From Bacteroidales bacterium (GTDB taxonomy: Bacteria; Bacillota; Clostridia; Lachnospirales; Lachnospiraceae): a DNA stretch of 37,706 nucleotides. The stretch is taken from positions 1 to 37,706 of the forward strand of contig JAMPFJ010000025.1 in the NCBI GenBank assembly GCA_023664535.1, read 5' to 3'. Positions 9,601-15,786 of the stretch are shown piece by piece (the first letter of the stretch is position 1; the number at the start of each line of letters is the position of its first letter). The notes under the pieces are model-generated. The model searched no databases. It had not been told where the DNA came from and worked only from the letters and a program-made list of their open reading frames with translations. Made by a program: the position numbers and the translations under genes.

Positions 9601-9981
9601 GGACAACAGGGATTTCACCTCATCCACAAAGCCCGGCTTGCCAATCATATTTCCGTAATAGGAAAGCTCTTTTTGATGCTCCTTTAACAGCTTCATCAGC
9701 AGCATGCTTTTCCCGTAATCATCCAATATATCCCTTGTATGAATATTCTGTTCATCAAATACCTTAAACGCAAGCCTGGTAAAGCTTAAAATAGCAATAT
9801 CCATAGTCCCGCCCTTCGGGTGCAGGGAAACCATGTCCTGCTCCGCCGCCATATTCGACTGCTCCGGCAGCATGAAAATAACCGGACGATGCCCGGGCTT
9901 CATGGAGTCCGCAATCATTTTATCGTATAGATATCTTGTCTTACCGGTTCCGCTTCCGCCAAGAATAAATTGTACCGCCAT
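6628..9981 (-). CDS. addB: ATP-dependent helicase/nuclease subunit B (AddB)
   Basis: Second subunit of AddAB, 1117 aa. In known AddAB enzymes this subunit recognises Chi and cuts the 5' strand. It begins with a P-loop (GGSGTGKT, residues 8-15), although helicase motifs are otherwise degenerate, as is normal for AddB. The C-terminal nuclease domain has the catalytic VIDYKSG. The four cysteines of the family's iron-sulfur staple are present: one in YSGCAYQFFL before the nuclease motif, and three near the C-terminus in CNFCDYKSIC. The start at 9981 has an AGAGGGAATAGG site. It is the first gene of addB-addA; a promoter is visible at 10028-10056. Confidence 0.97.
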   Translation of the reverse strand: MAVQFILGGSGTGKTRYLYDKMIADSMKPGHRPVIFMLPEQSNMAAEQDMVSLHPKGGTMDIAILSFTRLAFKVFDEQNIHTRDILDDYGKSMLLMKLLKEHQKELSYYGNMIGKPGFVDEVKSLLSEFYQYGITQKTLEDVLAKLDSEKSLYYKLSDLKILLTAFEQAMQDSYMVAEQVLSLLREAAGESAMLREADIYFDGFTGFTPIQYDVLEELMKLGGNLYFSFTMDEDIFGKNDYSEQGLFALGKQSVDRLCKLAEKNRIAVLPHVGMVKNYRLEKTPELYHMERQLFRFPVKAYDKEIRRIEAVSAKDSREEALFIARTIKRYVMEEGYHYHDFAVITGDLREQSAIWKRAMEQLEVPYFLDFSEELSHNPIVETAKMIMELFRTDFSYDSVFSFLKTGFFAIGMEDIYNLENYALKYGVKGYSWWKKPFRGGIKGLREINGARKQFMEGIKDIAPVFLKPSARAKEYIIALYDFMSTNRMAERLHARSIRMEESGSLREAKAYGQVYDKFISVLDKTMDILGEEEIDREHLIEILLAGISDLQLGIIPSTLDQVVIGDMERTRLHHIRILFVAGANEGLLPPGGSGRGILVDKDRKQLKEMHISLAPDSKEEIFLQQFYLYLQITQASEKLVITYRNADEKGAELRPSYFVNRMVQIFPGISVKRADMENMLPATEKELVSLFAESLADERMEDSSLYYVTGERNPVIAGRIMEGYFYRNQAGVLDKAIARKLYGEHMLHSVSRLETYSGCAYQFFLKFGLKVAKREEYKIEANNVGTILHAVMERFFRGVKEGKILLEEMTEKQLDEQVETMTLQAAREENETIFESSYRNRHQLEVLVRVARRSIKNLCRHMEQGGMEPAYFEKRFSPEDKLTYITMALEDGIKMELNGIVDRVDVKETEDAVYLKVIDYKSGAKDIDYIKMYEGKQLQLTVYMSVMMELLKRQYPDKKIIPTGMYYYRIYDPVIEETEEDKIEQKRVESSRLSGLVNEEEKSLELMDEKTGTVTPVRYKKDGELDARNGALVTTEEMVRISEFVREKMIEIGEKIIHGRIEMNPEKGEHNCPCNFCDYKSICRFEAGLGGNEYRIGSNLEKKEAKDRILKKEGENA

Positions 9982-10027
9982 ATTCCTATTCCCTCTTTCC
10001 GGAATTTTACCTTCCTGCTAAGATATC

Positions 10028-10056
10028 AGTATAACACAAAACCGGTTCCCTGTTAC
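10028..10056 (-). promoter_or_regulatory. Probable addB promoter
   Basis: On the minus strand a TATACT -10 box (10033-10028) follows GTAACA by 17 bases, or TTGTAA by 19. It lies 47 bases upstream of the addB ATG. The -10 is good; the -35 is weaker. Confidence 0.5.
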
Positions 10057-10132
10057 AAATTTTTAGGATTTGTGGTTCTAATCCAGGATTTCTTTTCATA
10101 TTCTTATAGTAACAATCATTGGGAGGAATTTT

Positions 10133-10567
10133 ATGGGCACACAGACAAAAATTGTCGTAATCAAAGCGAAAGAAATCATTTATACTGGAATATTTCTTGT
10201 TCTTGGAATCATATTAATCGTCATCCTTATTAGTATGTTTGGAAAAGGAAAAGAAACGAAAACAGAAACTGCCAATAAATATATCCCCGGCGTATATTCC
10301 TCAACCATTACACTTGGAGAAAATACTTTAAACGTTGCAGTTACTGTAGATGAGAGCACAGTAAGCGGAGTAAGCATTGAAAATCTGAACGAAACGGTAA
10401 CGACGATGTATCCGCTTTTAGAGCCCGCACTAAATGAAATTAACAATCAGATTTCCGTTGTAGACAGTGTAGACGACATTACCTACTCCAAGGAAAATCA
10501 ATATACCTATATCATTCTGAACCAGGCAATCAAAAACGCACTGGAACAGGCTTCGGCAGAAAAATAA
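10133..10567 (+). CDS. Membrane-anchored FMN-bind-like protein
   Basis: Protein of 144 aa with one N-terminal membrane segment (about residues 16-36) and an outside-facing domain. The domain opens with YIPGVYSSTITLG and continues with alternating strands and a helix, a pattern that resembles the FMN-binding domain of RnfG/NqrC and its relatives. The Ser/Thr-Gly-Ala-Thr flavin-attachment motif of covalent flavoproteins is not visible, so flavin binding is uncertain. The start has a GGGAGGAATTTT site directly before the ATG. It stands alone between divergent addB and a convergent neighbour, with a strong shared terminator after it. Another secreted beta-rich domain would be possible. Confidence 0.6.
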   Translation: MGTQTKIVVIKAKEIIYTGIFLVLGIILIVILISMFGKGKETKTETANKYIPGVYSSTITLGENTLNVAVTVDESTVSGVSIENLNETVTTMYPLLEPALNEINNQISVVDSVDDITYSKENQYTYIILNQAIKNALEQASAEK

Positions 10568-10575
10568 AATGACAG

Positions 10576-10643
10576 AAAAAGCCCTTTTATGATATGCCTC
10601 CTATCTGCCTGACAGGGGCATATCAAAATAAAAGGGCTTTTTT
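10576..10643. terminator. Strong bidirectional terminator
   Basis: A long hairpin with arms of about 22 bases (10576-10598 and 10615-10643, one bulge) carries A-runs on the left and T-runs on the right, so it can end transcripts in both directions. It separates the convergent genes at 10133-10567 and 10644-11399. Confidence 0.85.
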
Positions 10644-11399
10644 CTATTCTTTTTGTTTCGGTACGATATTTCCTTTCTCTTTATAGATGGAGTGCGCCGG
10701 AACCACGCCTCTTACCATGCTTACCGGATACACGTTGGAATCCGCACCAATCACGGAGCCGGGATTTAAGACCGAGTTACAGCCAATCTCCACATAATCC
10801 CCCAGCATTGCCCCGAATTTCTTGAGCTTCGTATCTAAATCAAAATCCTCCCCTTTTACGTGAACCGGCGTCTTATCCGCCTTTACATTGGAGGTAATGG
10901 AGCCTGCGCCCATATGGGAGTAAAATCCCAGCACCGAATCTCCCACATAGTTATAATGGGGCACCTGGACATGATTAAACAAAATCACATTCTTTAATTC
11001 CGTGGAATTTCCCACCACACAATCGTTTCCCACTAACGCATTGCCGCGGATAAACGCTCCCGGCCTTACTTCCGTCCGTTCACCGATAATGCATGGTCCT
11101 GTAATATAGTTGTTGGGATAGATTTTCGCTGATTTTGCAATCCAGACATCCTCCCCTCTTTTCTCATATAAATCCGCCGGCAGCGTACTGCCAAGCTCCC
11201 TGATAAAATCCCCAATCTGCGAAAGCACCTCCCAGGGGTAAGTCGCTCTCTCCAATAACGGCTTTGCCAGCGTCTCCTCCAGGGTATAAAGCGCTTTAAT
11301 GGTAACCTGTTCCTTCATCATTCCTGCCTCTGTCGGACGGTCTCTTCCCCAAAAATCAGCATTTGCGGAGTAAAACCAATCCTGTTCCTTTCTGTTCAT
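10644..11399 (-). CDS. Left-handed beta-helix nucleotidyl/acyltransferase-like protein
   Basis: Protein of 251 aa whose middle and C-terminal part (about 80-235) is made of hexapeptide repeats such as VWIAKSAKIYPNNYITG and VRPGAFIRGNALVG, the left-handed beta-helix found in sugar-nucleotide acetyltransferases and in the C-terminal half of GlmU-type enzymes. It lacks an N-terminal pyrophosphorylase domain, so it is a stand-alone beta-helix protein often annotated as a UDP-N-acetylglucosamine pyrophosphorylase-like protein. The N-terminal 75 residues are helical and unassigned. The start at 11399 has a GGAGTG site. It follows the lipoprotein gene by 83 bases on the same strand and may share its transcript. 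The true substrate cannot be told. Confidence 0.75.
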   Translation of the reverse strand: MNRKEQDWFYSANADFWGRDRPTEAGMMKEQVTIKALYTLEETLAKPLLERATYPWEVLSQIGDFIRELGSTLPADLYEKRGEDVWIAKSAKIYPNNYITGPCIIGERTEVRPGAFIRGNALVGNDCVVGNSTELKNVILFNHVQVPHYNYVGDSVLGFYSHMGAGSITSNVKADKTPVHVKGEDFDLDTKLKKFGAMLGDYVEIGCNSVLNPGSVIGADSNVYPVSMVRGVVPAHSIYKEKGNIVPKQKE

Positions 11400-11482
11400 C
11401 GTTCACTCCATTATACTGTATTTTCCCGAAATATACCACTGTTTTTCGCATCACGCCTTTATTTTCATCTGCCGTAAACGCC

Positions 11483-12259
11483 CTACTGTCCCTTTACATA
11501 TTGGTAAACCTGCGTACCGCTGTCGTCCTTGTAACCAAGCTTGAACAGATATTCCGAGCTTCCCTTTACCATCGCAAAGGCAGCCCTTCCGGTAAAGATA
11601 CCCCCTGCCTGTAATCCCTCCGGCCGTTCCGAAATATCCCATACAGAGGACAGTCCGATATAGCCGGCTATTGCACCGGAGCCGCTTACATCGCATAATT
11701 GCAGGTTTACCTTTGCGTCCGCTATCCCATAGTCCGCTGCGGGAAAGTCTGCCGGAAAATAACATTCATAGGTGACGATTCGGTACTCCAGACTGTCGTC
11801 CTCCAGCCCTCTCAGCATAACCGCATTTCCTGCCGAATTATATTCGTCCACAATTTTCTGCGCATCTGCGCCGGCAGCAACATCGGTAACCCGGAAATAA
11901 ATCGTGTGCTCCGCCTTATCCACGGATGAACGCTTTTTCGTCTGTACCCACTCCCCAATCTGCGCCGGTTTCTCCACCGCCGTTTCAACTGCCGTAACGT
12001 CTGACGAACCAGAATCCGTACTCTTTTGCGGTTCTTCCCCGGTCTCCTCCACCGGTTCAGTCTCCTCCGGTTCCACAGCTTCCTGCGCTTCCTCCGTCAC
12101 CGCCCCGGCTTCGGCTTCCGTTGCCGGTTGTGTATTCTCCGCCACCATTTTCTGTTCCTCCGTCGCCGCCTCAGTCGCCTGCATCTGCGGTAATCCTCCG
12201 CAGCCGGTTGCAAGACAAAGCGCCATTGCCAGTGTCGCCACACCTGCTTTTTTTCTCAT
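11483..12259 (-). CDS. Secreted lipoprotein, unknown function
   Basis: Lipoprotein of 258 aa. The signal peptide ends in the lipobox LATGC with the lipidated cysteine at C20. It is followed by a long Glu/Thr/Ala-rich linker (about 25-95) typical of surface-tethered proteins and a folded C-terminal domain (about 100-258) with the repeated YxC/VxVNLQLCDVSG-like strands. I do not recognise that domain. The start at 12259 was chosen because an AGGAAGG site precedes it and the signal peptide begins right there; the longer frame would add 19 residues without signal character. The gene faces away from the HTH-kinase operon, with a MITE-like element between them. Confidence 0.75.
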   Translation of the reverse strand: MRKKAGVATLAMALCLATGCGGLPQMQATEAATEEQKMVAENTQPATEAEAGAVTEEAQEAVEPEETEPVEETGEEPQKSTDSGSSDVTAVETAVEKPAQIGEWVQTKKRSSVDKAEHTIYFRVTDVAAGADAQKIVDEYNSAGNAVMLRGLEDDSLEYRIVTYECYFPADFPAADYGIADAKVNLQLCDVSGSGAIAGYIGLSSVWDISERPEGLQAGGIFTGRAAFAMVKGSSEYLFKLGYKDDSGTQVYQYVKGQ

Positions 12260-12289
12260 ATTGCTTTCCCTTCCTTTCGCCATATTGTT

Positions 12290-12505
12290 AATATCAGGTA
12301 ATTGCGAAACTCCCAATTTCCAAAATCCAGTTGTGTAATATAGACAATAACATAAGCAGGTGCTTTGTAGCCGTTGGTGCTTAGTGAGACTTTGCCGAGC
12401 TTAGCACTGTTACGATCGACAAGCAGCGCAAGCGTGCCTGCATTGATTTGCCTATATTGTACAACGGATGTCTGGAAAAACTTAAGTTTCGCAATTACCT
12501 ATATT
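12290..12505. mobile_element. MITE-like element with long imperfect inverted repeats
   Basis: The two arms (12296-12348 and 12448-12500) are inverted copies of about 52 bases. The outer 15 bases, AGGTAATTGCGAAAC, match perfectly; the inner part has several mismatches. An AATAT stretch lies just outside both ends, so target-site duplication is possible but not clear. The 99-base centre holds a smaller hairpin (GTGCTTAG near 12377 with CTTAGCAC near 12400) and no coding frame of note. It sits between two divergent genes. The size and structure suit a miniature inverted-repeat element; a structured intergenic RNA element is the alternative. Transposase family unknown. Confidence 0.65.
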
Positions 12506-12577
12506 GTAGTAGGTAGCCATCTCCAGTTTAACATATTCGATTTCTGCGTTTTAAACGAACTGACAGCCCTCCCCCTC

Positions 12578-12606
12578 TTGACATTTTATTTTTGCACAAA
12601 TACAAT
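12578..12606 (+). promoter_or_regulatory. Sigma-A promoter of the HTH-kinase operon
   Basis: A TTGACA -35 box (12578-12583), a 17-base spacer and a TACAAT -10 box (12601-12606) make a near-consensus promoter 56 bases before the HTH gene ATG. It lies just outside the MITE-like element, so insertion did not disrupt it. Confidence 0.85.
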
Positions 12607-12661
12607 AGAATCCATGCAGCCGGAATTATACCATAAGCAAATACTACCAGTGGAGATTGCC

Positions 12662-13804
12662 ATGCCGATAACCATTCATGACGGTCGTACCAATGACCTT
12701 TACCAGACCTTAACCAAATGCGAAGATATCCAGGATATGCAGCTCTTTTTCGACCGGAACAGCGGATATTTTACAGACTGGAAAGCCTTCATCAATTATC
12801 TGCTGGATTTAGGCGGATATTCCTATACCGAATTTGCCCGTTTGTGCGATATGAGCAGAAATACCATTATCTCCTGGTGTGAACAGGGAAAAATACCGAG
12901 AAGCCGGGAACAGTTTATCCGTATCGGATTTGCTGTCAATATGTCTCTTGGGGAGTTAAACGATTTTTTGCAAAGATACGGGAAATATCCCCGGCTGACC
13001 GCAAAGAATATAGAAGACGCCGTCACGATTTTTTCCGTGCAGAATCATTTAACCTATAACCAGTGTCTGGAGCTGAAAGAACACTTTTCTTCTATTTTTC
13101 AGCATGTACTTAAGGAGCGGAAAAGCAACCGGAACAAAGCGTATGTCTACTTTTCCACAAAGGAGCTGGAATCCCAGCTGCTTAATGCGAAAACCTTACT
13201 GGACTTTGAAATGTTTATCGAAAAAAATATAACGGCATTTACTAACTGCTACATAAATTTGGTGGATTTCCTGGACAGCTATATCTGCTTAAATACCGCT
13301 GATGCCCACGGAGTCCCCCGCAGCTTAAATTCCTTTCTTCAGGAGACAGTGGATAATCCTTCCATCGCCGCCGGCTTCAATACCATGGTCAGCAAGCTTC
13401 GCTGCCGCGGAACCGTCCCCTCCCGGATTCATCTGATTGCTCTTGGCATTCATTTACGGATGACGGCAAATGATATCGACACCATGCTCTGCTTTGCCGG
13501 AATGGAGCCTCTTTGTGCAAAGGATAAACTGGAGAGTGTGATTTTATTTGCTGCCGAATGTGCAGTTATACAAAATCCGGAAATTGAATTTTCCAATGCC
13601 TTTTTCATCAAACAATATACCCGGAATACAGAACTAAAAGAAAAATGTGATTCCATTATCAGCAGCTTTGAAATTACCGGCTACCGACTGGATAACAGCG
13701 CCGATTTGTTTACCTACATAACCGATACCCTTTTTACGATAGATTCCGATATTGCAGACGATATCCTTTATCTGCTGGGAAAGAAACCAAAAAATGAGGT
13801 GTGA
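12662..13804 (+). CDS. Duplicated helix-turn-helix protein, partner of a Ser/Thr kinase
   Basis: Protein of 380 aa. Residues 53-105 form an XRE-like helix-turn-helix (FARLCDMSRNTIISWCEQGK). I see a likely internal duplication: residues about 23-128 and about 179-302 share the same order of segments, for example PRSREQFIRIGFAVNMSLGE near 79 and VPSRIHLIALGIHLRMTAND near 252. The second copy has lost recognisable HTH residues and may serve dimerisation or ligand binding. The ATG at 12662 has a GGAGA site; the frame is open further upstream into the MITE but that part is after no promoter and lacks protein character. It is followed directly by a transmembrane Ser/Thr kinase, so it is probably the kinase's transcription-factor target. 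The exact family is not recognised. Confidence 0.75.
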   Translation: MPITIHDGRTNDLYQTLTKCEDIQDMQLFFDRNSGYFTDWKAFINYLLDLGGYSYTEFARLCDMSRNTIISWCEQGKIPRSREQFIRIGFAVNMSLGELNDFLQRYGKYPRLTAKNIEDAVTIFSVQNHLTYNQCLELKEHFSSIFQHVLKERKSNRNKAYVYFSTKELESQLLNAKTLLDFEMFIEKNITAFTNCYINLVDFLDSYICLNTADAHGVPRSLNSFLQETVDNPSIAAGFNTMVSKLRCRGTVPSRIHLIALGIHLRMTANDIDTMLCFAGMEPLCAKDKLESVILFAAECAVIQNPEIEFSNAFFIKQYTRNTELKEKCDSIISSFEITGYRLDNSADLFTYITDTLFTIDSDIADDILYLLGKKPKNEV

Positions 13805-13806
13805 CT

Positions 13807-15786
13807 ATGCTTTCAGCAAAAGACGATTGCTTTCTCCATTCCATACAGCCATTTTTTACCGGATGGTACATGGAAGATATCCTCGGAGAGGGCAGCTCCG
13901 GAACCGTATACAGGATAACCGACAGGAAAGGGAATCATTGCGCCCTGAAGGTCATTGTCATCATCACCCCCGACGACGGCGCCCTGTCCTTTGAAGAACA
14001 GGACTTCGCCGCAAAAAAAGCCTGCCTGGAGGAGCAGACTAATGCATTTCTCGCCGAAATCAAGGTTTTGCAGACGTTGAAAAACCTTGACGGAATTGTA
14101 AACTGTGAAGAATATACCGTCGTGGATTCCCCCGGCGGGGACAGACGGTTCGTTCTGATGAGAATGGCATTATTGCAGCCGCTCAATAAAGTTCTCCGCA
14201 TGCGGGAAGCCGAATTTACCGGAGAGGAAACCGCTGACATAGGTATCGACTTACTGACCGCCCTTTCCCAATGCCGGCTCCACCATATTATCCACCGCGA
14301 CATCAAGCCCTCCAATATTTTTGTTACCGGGGACAACCGGTATCTGCTGGGGGACTTCGGAAGCGCAAGGCTTTTGGAAAAAACCATGATGGCGTCCCAT
14401 AAAGGAACCCTTGCCTATATGGCTCCCGAAATCGCCGCCGGAAAAAGCTTCAATTCTGCCGCGGACATTTACTCCCTCGGAATTGTACTGTACCAGCTGC
14501 TTAACTGCCGCAGACTGCCTTTTTTAACTCCTTCTTTTCAGTTTGCCGACATTGAACTGGCAGTAGAAAAAAGGCTCTCCGGGGTCCTTCTTCCCTGTCC
14601 GGAAAATGCAGACGAAGAGCTTGGTGCAATCATCTGCAAAATGTGCGCTTATTCTCCAAAAGAGCGTTATGCTTCCCCGGAAGAATGTCTGGCGGATTTG
14701 CAGCGCTATCGGAGACACGAAAAGCTTCCCTCAAAAAAAAAGCACGGTTTCCGTTTTGCCGTTCCGGGACTTCTTTTGCTGGTTATGCTGCTGTTTACCG
14801 CCAATGCCTTAAGAGAAAATCCCGACAGGCTTCCCATTCCCGGCATAACCTCCGGAAACGTCAATTCCCCCGGCACCATTGCCGGTGATGGCGACTGGCT
14901 GTACTACAGCCAGGACACAATGGGACAGCGGGGCATCAAAATTTCAAGGGATAAACAGCAAAAAAAGATTCTTTGTGATTACACGATGCACGATATCAAT
15001 GTGACGGAGGATTATCTTGTATTTTCTTCCCGTTATACCGTCACCGAAACCGATAAGAACCACTCCCGCAGCATTCTCACCGGGCTGTACCGGATGGAGA
15101 AGGACGGCAGTAACCTTACCTGTCTTGACGATTCCACGGTTTACAATCCGGTGGTTTATGCGGAATATGTATATTATTTGAGGAACAGCGGGGATGCCAA
15201 TATCCTGTGCAGGATTCCCTTAGCGGGCGGCGAAGCGGAAACCCTTGCCGAATTTAATTCCTTTACCTTTAATTTTTACCCCTTTGGACAACATCTCTAT
15301 GTCTATGACAAGGGAGAAAAACGGCTGATTGCCTTGAATCTTGGAGACGGAAAAAAGACCATCGTTATCGACCAGCCGGTAATCCGCTTCTGCATAGAAA
15401 ACGGATTCTTATATTATCAGCTGCCGGAACCGGACGGCTTCAGCAAAAAACTGTATGTCCATGCCATTAACCCGTCCGCCCCCGACGCAGAGCTTACCCC
15501 TGCGGATGCTGTCACCTTTCCCTATGGAATATCGGAATTTAACGTCAGCAGCGGGGTTATCTATGCCGTTTCGGATGCCGCCGCTTCCGAAGAAGAACCG
15601 GGAGGGATATGGCGGGTAAATGCCGGCGGCACCCCCCAAAAAATCTATAGTGGCAGCGCCGCAAAGCTCCAGATTGTTGACGGAACGCTCTATTTTAAAT
15701 CCGATACCGCCGTATATTCCATGGAAGCGGAAGGAGGCATCCCACAGGAGATTGAACATATGACTGCATTCTATTCCCTGGACTAG
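13807..15786 (+). CDS. Transmembrane Ser/Thr protein kinase with sensor-like domain
   Basis: Hanks-type protein kinase of 659 aa. All catalytic elements are visible: glycine loop GEGSSG (27-32), ATP lysine K48 in CALKV, HRDIKPSN (163-170), DFG (183-185) and the APE-type motif MAPE (205-208). A basic stretch then leads into one membrane segment (318-334). The roughly 320-residue outside domain is made of repeated WLYYSQD / YVYYLRN / GFLYYQL units, like the DUF5050-type beta-propeller found in clostridial kinases; there are no PASTA repeats, so it is not PrkC. The ATG at 13807 has GAGGTG before it and lies 3 bases after the HTH gene's stop. The last 4 bases overlap topB on the other strand. Likely an envelope or ligand sensor signalling to the HTH protein. 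Confidence 0.92.
   Translation: MLSAKDDCFLHSIQPFFTGWYMEDILGEGSSGTVYRITDRKGNHCALKVIVIITPDDGALSFEEQDFAAKKACLEEQTNAFLAEIKVLQTLKNLDGIVNCEEYTVVDSPGGDRRFVLMRMALLQPLNKVLRMREAEFTGEETADIGIDLLTALSQCRLHHIIHRDIKPSNIFVTGDNRYLLGDFGSARLLEKTMMASHKGTLAYMAPEIAAGKSFNSAADIYSLGIVLYQLLNCRRLPFLTPSFQFADIELAVEKRLSGVLLPCPENADEELGAIICKMCAYSPKERYASPEECLADLQRYRRHEKLPSKKKHGFRFAVPGLLLLVMLLFTANALRENPDRLPIPGITSGNVNSPGTIAGDGDWLYYSQDTMGQRGIKISRDKQQKKILCDYTMHDINVTEDYLVFSSRYTVTETDKNHSRSILTGLYRMEKDGSNLTCLDDSTVYNPVVYAEYVYYLRNSGDANILCRIPLAGGEAETLAEFNSFTFNFYPFGQHLYVYDKGEKRLIALNLGDGKKTIVIDQPVIRFCIENGFLYYQLPEPDGFSKKLYVHAINPSAPDAELTPADAVTFPYGISEFNVSSGVIYAVSDAAASEEEPGGIWRVNAGGTPQKIYSGSAAKLQIVDGTLYFKSDTAVYSMEAEGGIPQEIEHMTAFYSLD

Noticed and set aside
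12374..12661. N-terminal extension of the HTH gene into the MITE-like element
   Set aside because: It would begin before the promoter at 12578-12606; the ATG at 12662 has a ribosome-binding site and starts protein-like sequence.
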